Source: a virus. Taken from it: a stretch of DNA of 30,995 nt. The notes below the pieces were generated by a model, which was not told where the DNA came from, searched no databases, and saw only the letters and a list, made by a program, of their open reading frames with translations. Made by a program: the position numbers and the translations under genes. The stretch is taken from positions 1 through 30,995 of IMG/VR virus record IMGVR_UViG_3300023184_000370. One strand, written 5' to 3'. Of this stretch, positions 1 to 10,633 are shown in pieces; positions within the stretch are counted from its first letter, which is position 1, and every line of letters begins with the position of its first letter.

Positions 1-3000
1 TCTATACCCACTACTTCAAATGATCCGTCAGCTAGTACATTGAGTAGATTCCATCCACCTCCCGCACTGGTATTAACTTTAACTAAAATTTGATCACCTG
101 CGGCCGCTGGGAGTTTTAATGCGTCAGGCAATGTATCTACTACATATTCAATCACCGTAGTATCATCATATCCACTTGCATACCAATCAATATAATCCCA
201 ATAGAGACTAGTTTTATAACTTTGTATTCTAACTATATCCCAGGTACCATCCGCTTGTAATTCATGCAAGGTCCAAAGATTATCCTGTGTTGTATTTTGT
301 TCAACTAATACTTTATATCCTGTAGATAACGTAGTTGTATCAATATAATTTAAATCTTCTTCAGTAGCAATAGCAAGATCATATTCTCCTAGTTTAAAAC
401 TAGGTCGCTCCTCGGCTGAATTTAATGTTGTTAAATCGTATTGTCGTGTTATAGGTTTAGTTATCAATACACTATTAACATAGTCAATTAGATCACTCAT
501 TGCTCTTAAGCGATCAATAAACATACTTTGTCTTGGTCTGATACTAATACCATACCTATCTGCAGAACTTAACTTAGGGTCAGGAACAACGCGACCGAGT
601 ACATCCAACCCAGCTAAACTGTCTATCATCTTGTCGCTGATCTTATTAGGCACTAAACTAATAGGATTTGATTTTTGTATTAATTCGTATTCACTATGGA
701 TTACACTAGTGTTTTTAATTAATTCATAATCAAGATGTAGGATTGTATTTTGTGCTGATAAATATTTGCCGACATTATAAACTATAACAGCATTTTTCTC
801 AATAATGGCCGCGTAAGAAATACTTTGACCTTTTGGATCACTGATGTAGTTTGCTACTGTTTGTATTGGTAGACTACGTGTTGGATTATTTGCATCAAGA
901 CTAGTTTTATTTGTGACCCAGAAATAATACAAACTACCAATGATGTTGGTATTTGGATCTACTCTTAGGATTTCAACATATTGACTATCATCAGCATACT
1001 TAGGTATGCCATCATACCCAGCAGCAATATACCCACTAGGTAATACTGTTGACTCTACCCACTCACAGACCTCAACTACGCTACCTGGGAATAGTCTACC
1101 CCAATTGATACTGCGATATGTTAAGCTACCTTGTTCGTAGTCTATAAAGCGAACTTGACTAAGATTCCACCAAACTTGACCATTCTGGTCGGCACCCCAA
1201 TAAAAATTAGTGTTAGCATTTGTACCACGATTATAAACAGCAGGATCATATTCTGTCTTGTAGGTAATTTCCTGATCAGCAACTCCTAAGATCTTACCTT
1301 TAGCAGGATCAATAAATTCTAAATTAGTTAAAATAGTGTTGGTTAAATTGCTGTATAAGAAAATCCTATTTACAGATTCGACATCAACTTTATCTTGTTG
1401 ATATCTAATTAAATTCCACCCACGGGTTAATGTTGGGTTGGCAAATATGTAAATACTACCTGCATTTGTTAATGAAGTATCATCCCCTGGTGCGCTGACT
1501 ATAATATTAGTACCGATTATATCAACAGCAGCACCAAATCTATCTCCTGTGTTTAATTCATCGTTGGGATCATTAGGATCTACATTAGGAAGTCTTAATT
1601 GTTGTGCAAAACTATATCGTCCTGGATTTTCAACAGCATTACGTGGATCATCATATAATTCATAAATGTAAACGCTACCACTACCCGTCACTCCATCAAA
1701 GAAGTTTGTGCTAGTTTGATCTAAGGTAGTAGAGGCTGTGTCAAATGTAGCATAGGATCTTGTCGTACCACGTTCACTGCCAATGACTAACATGTAGGCA
1801 TTTTGCGCTAGAACAACTTTATTACCAAAATACTCACCAGGAGTATGATATGGGTTAACAATAATCTGCATATAGGCAAATATACGCATGTCTGCTGCCG
1901 CATACACACCGGCACTGCCTGCGGTATTAGTACCCGATAAGATACGTAATAGATTTTTTGCAACAGTTTTATCAGAATTTAATCTTAATGTATTATTTTC
2001 AATTGATGCCGTAACCCCTAATACACCGGCGGTGTTGATGTTTGTTACTAAATCATTCAATGACGCAACATTAGATGACGGAGTACTAATATTAGCCACT
2101 GTAATTTCAAAGTTGTCTAGTCGTATCTTATCACCAGTTTTGAATGTTGGATTTACTGTGTATCCATTATTGGTACCATATAGTCTACCTCTGTTGTGGA
2201 ATTTCCAAACAGCGCCGGTATTATATGTAGATCCAGCATCATAGTATGGAGCTCCTACATAGATAGCGCAGTTATTACTACAAATTGTAAGATCAGTACC
2301 AAATGCCGCATTAGCTTGGATAGAATCCGTGCCTCCTGTCAGGCTATTAACACCAACTAATGTTTCTAATAGATTAAACTGATTTGTTTCAATATACACT
2401 ACTTTACCAATTGCTGGAGGATCAGTGAACCTAATGCTATTAGAAGTTAGTACAGAATAATTATCAACCTCAACATTATCAATAGTAACACGGTGTACAA
2501 TATCTATAGTACCTGTTGTTGTATAATCTGATGTGCCGGTTGAATTAAATGCTTCAATAACACGATCATAAACATAAACAGCACCAGCACCCTGTATCCA
2601 AGTGTTACCAACAAGAACATTAGCATTTGGGGCACCAACCCCAAGCTGTGCACCATCAAGACTGCTATCCATCGCAGCACCAAATTGGCTGCTTGTTGGT
2701 CCTTGGATAGTATTTGATAATGTGTAATAAGGTTGTTGAGTAATTACGTATACATCTTGAGCTATATTGCCTGTAAATGTAATTGTATTTCCGCTTAGAG
2801 TATAATCTAAATTAGGAATAAACACCCTATTAGAATTTGTTACTAGTAATGATTCTGCAGCATTAGCTACGTTGGGACTAAAGCTAGTAGTAATAGTACT
2901 AGTATTTGATATATTATAAAGTATATTAGCGTAGGTCCCAGAATCAACGTTGTTGATATAGACATTGGCCGCTGTATTACCTGAGGTAAATCCAGTTAGA

Positions 3001-6000
3001 GTGGTAACTATCAGATTAGATGCCCAGTTGGCACCAACTAATGTGTTTCCTGTATATGATAATATAGTAGCCGTCGCGCCTGTGCTAGGATTTGAAATAA
3101 TAGCTCCATTAGCGACACTGATATTTGATCCAAGACGTATAGTATTGCGATCATTAATTGATATTGTTTGTTGCTGTAATGAAACATGTGTGTTTAAACC
3201 GTAAACATACACGCGATCATTACCAGGTGCACCTACGTATAACCAGGTGCCGTGTTGATCAAGTGAAATACTAGATCCAAATCTATCACCGGCTCCATAT
3301 ACCGCATTACCAGACCATAACACCTGTGGTCTACTAAAGTTAGTAGTACCGTTGACTCTATTATAGACATAAACAACACCAATATTACCATAACTACCAG
3401 GGGCGCCTACAGCTACTTTATCAATAGCTTGATCAATACAAGTACCAAATTCTCGCATAGTTACTAGAGCATTGCCAGATTCTGGTCTTAGGGTAAATCC
3501 GTTTACATATTCACCTACATAGTTTTTATCAAAGGTATTAACACGTCCTGTGGCTTCTTCAACTCCTCCACTATAGTACGGTGAAGAATTTGCGTAAGGA
3601 CTGCCAACTGCCGCTAGCAATCCGTCATAACTTAGTTTTACACTAGTCCCAAACCCATCATTGGCTTTATATTCTGAACTTGATTTTATTAAGGTTTGAT
3701 CATATGACCACGATTCGGTCTTTTCATATACTTTCCAGGTGCCGCTCGGTGAGTCATATGATTGCCCGTTAGTGGTTGTAGTCGCCGCATCATCGTCGAT
3801 CCAAATCTTATCACCCACACGCCACCTGTGCAATGGGTGTGTTAATCCATAGACCCTAGAATCTTCCATATAGGTAAATCGTAAACTAGCAAGTGTAAAT
3901 ATAACTCCGTAGCCTGTTAAAGTATTAAGGCCAGCTAAATTAGCCGCAGCACCTAGATACTTAACAGTAATTCTATTAAGATCAGGCACAGAATAAACTT
4001 GATAGAATCCATTGAAATTTGTATTAAATCCTTTTATTAAAAATATGTCATTCTCTACTAACCCGTGTGGGCTATTTGAAGTCCAAGTAATATATCCGTC
4101 TAAGGCATTTGTTAATGTTGTGACATAGTTGTCTGTTTCAGATACCCTATATACATTCCATTTACCATCAAAATCTTTGGCACACCAGATAGTATATCCA
4201 ATGCCTATATCAGCAAGACGATTATCTAAATCAACATAGTTAGCAATATCATATATGGTTGTTGATACATCATCGAGATTAACATACCCGGCGGTCAATA
4301 TGTCATTGTCATAGTCACTGTGCGCATCTCTGTCTAAGGCAATATTTCCAATGAATCCGTCTGTAGATTTATATAATTGAGATTTATTAAATATTGTTAT
4401 CCCGTCACCTTTGTTACCGTTACCAGCATCAACAAATTCTGCTACAGCTGGATTTACAGAGAATGCTTTTTCGTCTAGAGCAATTTCTACATAAGGATTA
4501 GATGTTAATGCGCCATACTCACCTGTACGCACTGCCCATTCTTCATAAAAACTAATATTGCCTGATAAATTATTAAAGTTTGCCTTGGTCAATGCATCAA
4601 CTGCATTGGTTGAGCCTTTTTGTTTGATATATCCTTTATAAAATTCAATCTGTGTTGTTTCACTTAGCCCAAGGTCAGCGAGGTATTGTCTTGGTTTATA
4701 CCCTATTAGACCATGACTATATGCTAGTTGGTTATTGTCGTGTAACTGTCCATAACTATCATAGAAGCTTTGTGAGCCCACTGCTATCGTAGAGAAGTTA
4801 CTTAATAATCCAGTTTGTATTTCTGATGATGACAACTGTTTCCAAACGGCAAAATTAAAATCAGTAGTACCAGCAACATTATTAAGAGCAACATAATATT
4901 GATTTTTAAACAATATTAATTCACCTTTAAGATAATCTGCGCCTGGCTGCCATGATTGGATAGTTTTACTGTTATAGATGAATCCTGGTGCGTGTAGACT
5001 ACCATCCCAAAGATCAGTTTTCTGCCCAATTAATTTTAATCTGTACTGGCGATTCCCTAGTTCTGGTTTGTATACAACATCGTTGAATACTGTGGTATTA
5101 TCAAATGTTAACACATGCTCATATTGTATTAAATTCAGTTCAACTAATGCTAATACATTGTCATCAGTTAATGTAACTTTAAAACCAGTAGGGCTACGTA
5201 AGATTTGATATCCTGTATTTTTTACCAGATTAAAGTTTTGATCTACTATTTTACTACCGTGTTGGCTATCAGTGATCTCATCTACTATATTACCAACAGT
5301 GGTTAGGCTTATAGAATTAGTCACAGGACTCATTACTATGATACTTCCAGTTTTCCAACCTTGTTGTGCCCAGAATAAGAATTCCTTAACTGATAATTTA
5401 AAGTTTCTCGTTTCGCCTAGATCACCATCTCTATCATTGAACGTAAACCCTTGTGCAACGAGATATCTCTCATAGCTAATTAAGAAATCAACTACCTGTT
5501 GTTGATTTTTAAATTCATATCCGTATGGTATGGTTAATTTAACTTTTTGATAGTTGTTAAATACCGTGCCAGAACTGTTTAGTACGGTGATCTTATAACC
5601 GTTGTTATTGACCACACTTGGTATGATAGTAAAGTAAGGACTATTAAGATTATATCCTCTAACACTATAGCCATTGGTAGTTTTTTCAACTATAACTGCA
5701 CTGTATGTGATCTTATCAATAGGAGTTGATTTATACAGGACAACATCATAGTTCTCATTTGGCAGCATGATACTAGCATTGGTGCTAGTTGGACTACTTT
5801 GTTCTGCTAGGATCTGTAGATATTTCTTGTCACTGAATCCTGCCATCTTATATGCTAGTTTGACATTATAGTCTTTAAGCATGGTGGTAATTTTAGTGCT
5901 AGGGTTTATGCCTAAATTTCTTAAATAATCTGCGATCCAGTTTAAATAACCTGCTCCTCTACTAACAGTACCTGAACTAGCATCACCGTTATATGTTATG

Positions 6001-9000
6001 TCAGTCTGTCTCACATGATGATTATCTAACGTGAGGTATTGATTTAGTTCATAATTATATTGTATCTTATACGTGTCAATGAACTGTCCAAAATATACGG
6101 CTGGTTTGGCCATGGCCACTGCCTGCTGAACTGCGAACGGAAAGTCACTGCTGGTACGCCAGGCCCACTCAACTGGACCTAGTTGTCCAACCGCCCAAGA
6201 GGTAGCCGCATTTTTTCCATTGGTCGCTTTGGCTATTACCTGTGCCGGACTTAATAGATATCCGTTGTCATCTACTGGAATAACTTGGCTCAGACCAAGA
6301 CGACGATAGTTTGGATCGATTCCTGGACCATAGCCGGCGTCTTGGGTAGCTCTTATACCATCACGTATCAATCCTGCTTCTAAGTCGTCCCATAATAATT
6401 TATTACCGCCAGTATATGGTCCTGGGCCATAATATCCTTCCCACCAATCTGGCATGGTAGAAAAACCTAACATCTCCCATGGACGTGTATGTGGATATAT
6501 TGTATCATAGAAATATTGATAAACAGCTCGCCAACTGCCTTGCATATATTCGCCGTCGAGACGATCAACAAACCTAGAATAATTCCAGGTAAATTGATCA
6601 TTGCTTTCAAATGACTCATTTGAAGTAAACCCTACTCGATTATTTCCAACCCAGGTTAGGAAACTCTTAGATAATATATTCCACATTTCAACATAACTAT
6701 ATCCAGTATCTCTAAATTTACCAGGTACTACGCTGAATATGTCCTGGTATGCTCCACTATCTGGTAATTTAATATTGTTATAGATACGTAGTTCTAATTC
6801 TAATAGAAAATCATCTCTATAGTCATCAAATGCTGGAATGATGCTACCATCATGTCCACGTAATACATTTATAGTTGTTCTATATGTGTCATCTTCGACT
6901 ATCTCTGGTTTAAATTTAGGATATGCACCAATCTTTGTCGGGGTTTCTGGTACATAGCAACCATCGGTATTTGCATATTCTACAATAGTTATAATATCGT
7001 CAACGGCTAAGGTGATCGTGACATCATTGAATGTAATTGCTGGTCTGTTAGCATCAAAAGTATAATCAAATCCTAAAATTAATTGTTCATCATTTAAATA
7101 TATCAACACTGCTTGGTTGCTTAATGTCTCACTTGAGAACACACTAGTGATTTCATAGCTTAATACCAATGGATCAAATACTGTATAAGTTATAGTATTT
7201 TTCAGGGTACCGTATGGTATCATGTCACTGTAGAACCACGGTGATGATGCAGTCTTATTAATATTAATTTGTTTAAGGATTAGGTCAACACTACCGATAG
7301 GATCTGCAGGATCTATTCCTGATAAACTCGCACTTAGTTCAAGGAATTTATTTTTAAATTTGCTATATTCTCTTTGAGCAAATTGTACAGCATCAACGAA
7401 ATTAGCCTGTGGGTCTAATAGGAATAATTCTGCATATGGTAATGGTGCACTGTGTTGTAAAATGCTGCCGCCCTGCTGTTTGAATTCAACGTCGCGGAGA
7501 TTACATGCCCCTAATATATCACCAATGATATTAGTACTATTCTTGCTTAATTCTACCACATGATTTCTAATCTGTCCTAGAGTTAGATCTGTGATGTCAA
7601 CGTTCTGTGCATTGAGATCTAAGTTCAATGGAATTCCATAATGACCTAGAACACTAACTTCAGAACTGTAGACTTCCACATCAATTATATCACCTTCTGC
7701 CAATGTTGTTGATAATGTTAATTTGTTATCAGTACTTAAACTCCATTTATCTTGTTTAAGATATGTTTTGTTTTGACAGACTTTAACATAGGGAATAGTA
7801 TTTGTATTATTATGTATCGATTGTGCTTTTGGTGTGATATCTAAGACAAACGGGCTGTTAGTACCATCATATTCAAAAGTTATTAATTGGTATTGGCGAC
7901 TAGGTTCAGATACTGTGCGCCAAGTATTTTTATTAGCAGTAGTATTTCTATCGACGATAGCTTGCATAAACCCAATGTTGATATTTTTTGTATAGGTCGT
8001 TTGGCCACTAACATATTCAAATGTATCAGTATTAAAGTAATTAGAGAAAAGGATATCTCCCTGACTTTGGAAACTTCTATAGCCCAGTGAGAATCCCAAT
8101 ACAGCATCATCTGTGCCTGATGTGCTCCTTTGATAGCCAAAAACTTTTGTACCAACAAAAGTACTACGTGGATAGTAGTCAGTGTTAGATAAACTCCTTC
8201 CATCATTGTCATATACATCAAATAACGGATCTTGTTGTAGACTAGTTTTTTGTTGGCTTTCTATCCAATTGGACCCATCGTACCACCAGGCACTGCCTTT
8301 ATACTGCCCTGATTTAACAACCACAGAATCCCACTCATCTGCATCACCATCATCAGCTATGGTTAATTTAACGTGTTTAGCACCTGTAGGTAATCCAAGA
8401 GTATCAACGTCAAATTGTACAAGATTGATCACATAAATTTTATCTCTAACCAACGGATCTAGGTCTGAGGCAAACAATACACGCATACCATCAAACACCG
8501 TTACACCAAATAAGCCGTCACCTATAAATTTAACTTGGTCATTGGTACCAACTAATACTCCATCATAATAAACCTTTGCTGGGAATACTGTGGTGTCATA
8601 GGTTATGGCTCCACCATCATTTAATATCTGTCCTTCGAGTTCATTGAATGCATCTGTGGTATTAGTATCCAATATATCAATATACTTCTTACCAATGCGA
8701 CCATGATTGAATAATTGCAGATCACCTTCAAATTGTACGATAGGTCGTTGGGCACGCAGTTGTTGATCAAGGATTAGTACCTCATCATTGTATCCTGCTG
8801 CGGCTTTTATAACATCAACATGGAACCAACGATTATTACGTGCCCAGGCATTTAAGTCTAGACTATCTCTCTTGATAGTAATATAGTCAGGGAATACTGT
8901 TTCAGCAAATGCATCATATACGGCTGTCCCAGATGCTATGCCTGTACCAGTCACAGTCATACCTTTAGTAATATCTGTAACCAAATCAAATGTAGTGATC

Positions 9001-10601
9001 TTGATTGATCCTACAGCTATTTCAGTATTTGTTTCTACAGACATATCACCAATGGTGATCATCGTTCCACCAGGAATTGCGGCAGTGGTCGCAGTGTCTA
9101 ATATTATCTGTTGTATTGGATAGTTGGTAGCGATCTCATCATTGAATGGCTCAGGAGTTACTAGTAATGTAGTATCAACTAATCTGATGCTATCACCAAC
9201 ATTTTCTACGTAGTAGGTATTGTTTTGATATGTTGCTGGAGTAACATCAATATCAAATTGTATTTTTAATCCGCTGGTAAATTCTACACCGTTAGGGCTG
9301 GTATAATTAGCCAGACCTAAAATATCATCCTCAACATCAATGGTGAAATCGTTATAGTCTACTATCTTAATCTTAGTATAGATATCACCACGTGTACCAT
9401 CTTGTATATATAGATTATCTAAGGTGCAGGTAATCAGTGGCATGCGTTCAAAGAATCCTGTATATTCTCTATAGAACTCTTGATTAGCATTTACTAGGCC
9501 GTATCTGACATAGACTTTTTCATCCAATGCTACACTTTGATGTGGATAAGCATTGATTAAATAATCATCACCTGATGGTATTAATTGTATCTTCCAAATG
9601 CCATATCTATCAGCTTCAGCAACAACATCACCTTTATCATATTCTATAGTAATGCTGTCTGTTTCGCCTGCCACTGTCCATGCTTCTTCACCGTAGTTTG
9701 TGAGAGATTCTTGATCAACGAAGATCACTGTCTTGCCATCCAATTGACCTGTGATGCCAGCATACTGTGGATAGTCTGCGATAAAGTCGCTTAACAATCT
9801 GTTATGTAAATTTGTGAATGCTAAAGGAACAGCATAGTCTACACTTGCTACCAATGGCATCGCTAGGAAACGATCTTGTGCGTCTTTTTGCGGTACATGG
9901 AATACTATATCACCAGACATAGCCCCATTGTTTTCTACCCCTAGGACATCTCTACTGCTGATGGTTGGAGTCGCGTTTAATTTACCATCTATGCCTAGCT
10001 CACTTTGTATCCAAAATTCACTTGCTTGATCTACAGTGAAAGTATATGTGCCCCCACGTGCTAGTACCAGAGTATTATTTTTAATTCCACCAATATTATA
10101 ATCGTAGGTATTTTCATTATCGTTGCGAATTACTTCAAATGTTTTAATTAATTCAACACCCGAGGTATTAACCTGTACTACAGCTGGGCCGTTTGGTAAC
10201 CAATAGTATTGACCAAAATTTACAAACTTGTCAAAACTTATCTTAGGATCAAAGCTGTAGTATTCGCTGGCAAATAATCTGCTGTGATCATTAATATATC
10301 CACCGTAATACTTTACCTTGTCAAGAAAGTCAATATAGCTAGCAAGGAAAATAGTATTACCTTGTGCATCTTTTATAATTGTAGCAGGTTCAAGTTGATA
10401 ATTTTGTCTATCAGCAGAATCTTCAGTGATATAACTATCACCATTGGCAAATGTGGGAGCAAACTTACGTCCAATATAACCATAAAGATTTTTAAGGACT
10501 GGCTCTGATACCAGTTGATCTAAAGTAGCACTCAGGAACTTGTCATTGACATCAGTTCTAAATACGCCAGGTAGTAAATTTATACTCTTTCTTGCGGCCA
10601 T
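1..10601 (-). CDS. Giant virion/baseplate-associated structural protein, C-terminus beyond window
   Basis: The gene starts at ATG 10601 (MAARKSINLLPGVFRTD) and stays open to the left edge, giving at least 3533 codons. I translated stretches near 10600-9400, 8200-7250, 6600-3400 and 3300-1; all read as normal protein in one frame. Near residues 185-270 is a beta-rich module (WIQSELGIDG, TISSRDVLGVENNG). A globular central part follows (for example LPNENYDVVLYKSTPID). Seven FG-GAP repeats occupy about residues 2315-3060. The last residues seen are GGGWNLLNVLADGSFEVVGI. It lies 32 nt behind gp6 in the baseplate operon; in T4 that place belongs to gene 7 (1032 aa, baseplate wedge), so a peripheral baseplate, tail-fibre or adsorption role is likely. 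The function is inferred from position and repeats, not from a recognised family. Confidence 0.88.
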   Translation of the reverse strand, partial: MAARKSINLLPGVFRTDVNDKFLSATLDQLVSEPVLKNLYGYIGRKFAPTFANGDSYITEDSADRQNYQLEPATIIKDAQGNTIFLASYIDFLDKVKYYGGYINDHSRLFASEYYSFDPKISFDKFVNFGQYYWLPNGPAVVQVNTSGVELIKTFEVIRNDNENTYDYNIGGIKNNTLVLARGGTYTFTVDQASEFWIQSELGIDGKLNATPTISSRDVLGVENNGAMSGDIVFHVPQKDAQDRFLAMPLVASVDYAVPLAFTNLHNRLLSDFIADYPQYAGITGQLDGKTVIFVDQESLTNYGEEAWTVAGETDSITIEYDKGDVVAEADRYGIWKIQLIPSGDDYLINAYPHQSVALDEKVYVRYGLVNANQEFYREYTGFFERMPLITCTLDNLYIQDGTRGDIYTKIKIVDYNDFTIDVEDDILGLANYTSPNGVEFTSGLKIQFDIDVTPATYQNNTYYVENVGDSIRLVDTTLLVTPEPFNDEIATNYPIQQIILDTATTAAIPGGTMITIGDMSVETNTEIAVGSIKITTFDLVTDITKGMTVTGTGIASGTAVYDAFAETVFPDYITIKRDSLDLNAWARNNRWFHVDVIKAAAGYNDEVLILDQQLRAQRPIVQFEGDLQLFNHGRIGKKYIDILDTNTTDAFNELEGQILNDGGAITYDTTVFPAKVYYDGVLVGTNDQVKFIGDGLFGVTVFDGMRVLFASDLDPLVRDKIYVINLVQFDVDTLGLPTGAKHVKLTIADDGDADEWDSVVVKSGQYKGSAWWYDGSNWIESQQKTSLQQDPLFDVYDNDGRSLSNTDYYPRSTFVGTKVFGYQRSTSGTDDAVLGFSLGYRSFQSQGDILFSNYFNTDTFEYVSGQTTYTKNINIGFMQAIVDRNTTANKNTWRTVSEPSRQYQLITFEYDGTNSPFVLDITPKAQSIHNNTNTIPYVKVCQNKTYLKQDKWSLSTDNKLTLSTTLAEGDIIDVEVYSSEVSVLGHYGIPLNLDLNAQNVDITDLTLGQIRNHVVELSKNSTNIIGDILGACNLRDVEFKQQGGSILQHSAPLPYAELFLLDPQANFVDAVQFAQREYSKFKNKFLELSASLSGIDPADPIGSVDLILKQININKTASSPWFYSDMIPYGTLKNTITYTVFDPLVLSYEITSVFSSETLSNQAVLIYLNDEQLILGFDYTFDANRPAITFNDVTITLAVDDIITIVEYANTDGCYVPETPTKIGAYPKFKPEIVEDDTYRTTINVLRGHDGSIIPAFDDYRDDFLLELELRIYNNIKLPDSGAYQDIFSVVPGKFRDTGYSYVEMWNILSKSFLTWVGNNRVGFTSNESFESNDQFTWNYSRFVDRLDGEYMQGSWRAVYQYFYDTIYPHTRPWEMLGFSTMPDWWEGYYGPGPYTGGNKLLWDDLEAGLIRDGIRATQDAGYGPGIDPNYRRLGLSQVIPVDDNGYLLSPAQVIAKATNGKNAATSWAVGQLGPVEWAWRTSSDFPFAVQQAVAMAKPAVYFGQFIDTYKIQYNYELNQYLTLDNHHVRQTDITYNGDASSGTVSRGAGYLNWIADYLRNLGINPSTKITTMLKDYNVKLAYKMAGFSDKKYLQILAEQSSPTSTNASIMLPNENYDVVLYKSTPIDKITYSAVIVEKTTNGYSVRGYNLNSPYFTIIPSVVNNNGYKITVLNSSGTVFNNYQKVKLTIPYGYEFKNQQQVVDFLISYERYLVAQGFTFNDRDGDLGETRNFKLSVKEFLFWAQQGWKTGSIIVMSPVTNSISLTTVGNIVDEITDSQHGSKIVDQNFNLVKNTGYQILRSPTGFKVTLTDDNVLALVELNLIQYEHVLTFDNTTVFNDVVYKPELGNRQYRLKLIGQKTDLWDGSLHAPGFIYNSKTIQSWQPGADYLKGELILFKNQYYVALNNVAGTTDFNFAVWKQLSSSEIQTGLLSNFSTIAVGSQSFYDSYGQLHDNNQLAYSHGLIGYKPRQYLADLGLSETTQIEFYKGYIKQKGSTNAVDALTKANFNNLSGNISFYEEWAVRTGEYGALTSNPYVEIALDEKAFSVNPAVAEFVDAGNGNKGDGITIFNKSQLYKSTDGFIGNIALDRDAHSDYDNDILTAGYVNLDDVSTTIYDIANYVDLDNRLADIGIGYTIWCAKDFDGKWNVYRVSETDNYVTTLTNALDGYITWTSNSPHGLVENDIFLIKGFNTNFNGFYQVYSVPDLNRITVKYLGAAANLAGLNTLTGYGVIFTLASLRFTYMEDSRVYGLTHPLHRWRVGDKIWIDDDAATTTTNGQSYDSPSGTWKVYEKTESWSYDQTLIKSSSEYKANDGFGTSVKLSYDGLLAAVGSPYANSSPYYSGGVEEATGRVNTFDKNYVGEYVNGFTLRPESGNALVTMREFGTCIDQAIDKVAVGAPGSYGNIGVVYVYNRVNGTTNFSRPQVLWSGNAVYGAGDRFGSSISLDQHGTWLYVGAPGNDRVYVYGLNTHVSLQQQTISINDRNTIRLGSNISVANGAIISNPSTGATATILSYTGNTLVGANWASNLIVTTLTGFTSGNTAANVYINNVDSGTYANILYNISNTSTITTSFSPNVANAAESLLVTNSNRVFIPNLDYTLSGNTITFTGNIAQDVYVITQQPYYTLSNTIQGPTSSQFGAAMDSSLDGAQLGVGAPNANVLVGNTWIQGAGAVYVYDRVIEAFNSTGTSDYTTTGTIDIVHRVTIDNVEVDNYSVLTSNSIRFTDPPAIGKVVYIETNQFNLLETLVGVNSLTGGTDSIQANAAFGTDLTICSNNCAIYVGAPYYDAGSTYNTGAVWKFHNRGRLYGTNNGYTVNPTFKTGDKIRLDNFEITVANISTPSSNVASLNDLVTNINTAGVLGVTASIENNTLRLNSDKTVAKNLLRILSGTNTAGSAGVYAAADMRIFAYMQIIVNPYHTPGEYFGNKVVLAQNAYMLVIGSERGTTRSYATFDTASTTLDQTSTNFFDGVTGSGSVYIYELYDDPRNAVENPGRYSFAQQLRLPNVDPNDPNDELNTGDRFGAAVDIIGTNIIVSAPGDDTSLTNAGSIYIFANPTLTRGWNLIRYQQDKVDVESVNRIFLYSNLTNTILTNLEFIDPAKGKILGVADQEITYKTEYDPAVYNRGTNANTNFYWGADQNGQVWWNLSQVRFIDYEQGSLTYRSINWGRLFPGSVVEVCEWVESTVLPSGYIAAGYDGIPKYADDSQYVEILRVDPNTNIIGSLYYFWVTNKTSLDANNPTRSLPIQTVANYISDPKGQSISYAAIIEKNAVIVYNVGKYLSAQNTILHLDYELIKNTSVIHSEYELIQKSNPISLVPNKISDKMIDSLAGLDVLGRVVPDPKLSSADRYGISIRPRQSMFIDRLRAMSDLIDYVNSVLITKPITRQYDLTTLNSAEERPSFKLGEYDLAIATEEDLNYIDTTTLSTGYKVLVEQNTTQDNLWTLHELQADGTWDIVRIQSYKTSLYWDYIDWYASGYDDTTVIEYVVDTLPDALKLPAAAGDQILVKVNTSAGGGWNLLNVLADGSFEVVGI
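1441..3659 (-). repeat. Seven FG-GAP (integrin-alpha-like) beta-propeller repeats in the giant protein
   Basis: Within the giant gene, seven copies of a pattern recur: F-G-x-x-(V/I/M/L), then about 12 residues on (V/I)-G-(A/S)-P or similar, then (V)-Y-(V/I)-(Y/F). First copies: residue ~2315 DGFGTSVKLSYDGLLAAVGS; ~2384 EFGTCIDQ with VAVGAPGSYG and VVYVYNR; ~2438 GDRFGSSISLDQHG with YVGAPGNDRVYVYG; ~2640 SQFGAAMDSSLDG with GVGAPNAN and GAVYVYDR. Later copies: ~2766 AAFGTDLTICSN with YVGAPYYD and GAVWKFHN; ~2920 EYFGNKVVLAQN with VIGSERG and GSVYIYEL; ~3020 DRFGAAVDIIG with VSAPGDD and GSIYIFAN. Seven is the blade number of the integrin-alpha propeller. The spacing is uneven (about 55-200 residues), so extra domains are probably inserted between blades. 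Confidence 0.75.
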
Positions 10602-10633
10602 TATAGTCTCTTCTTTTGAATATTATCTATCAC

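Noticed and set aside
1888-10508. Plus-strand open frames of 60-118 codons and a minus-strand frame at 7883-8221
   Set aside because: They lie in other frames of the giant minus-strand gene, have odd composition and no family motifs. The giant frame reads as good protein throughout the parts I translated.
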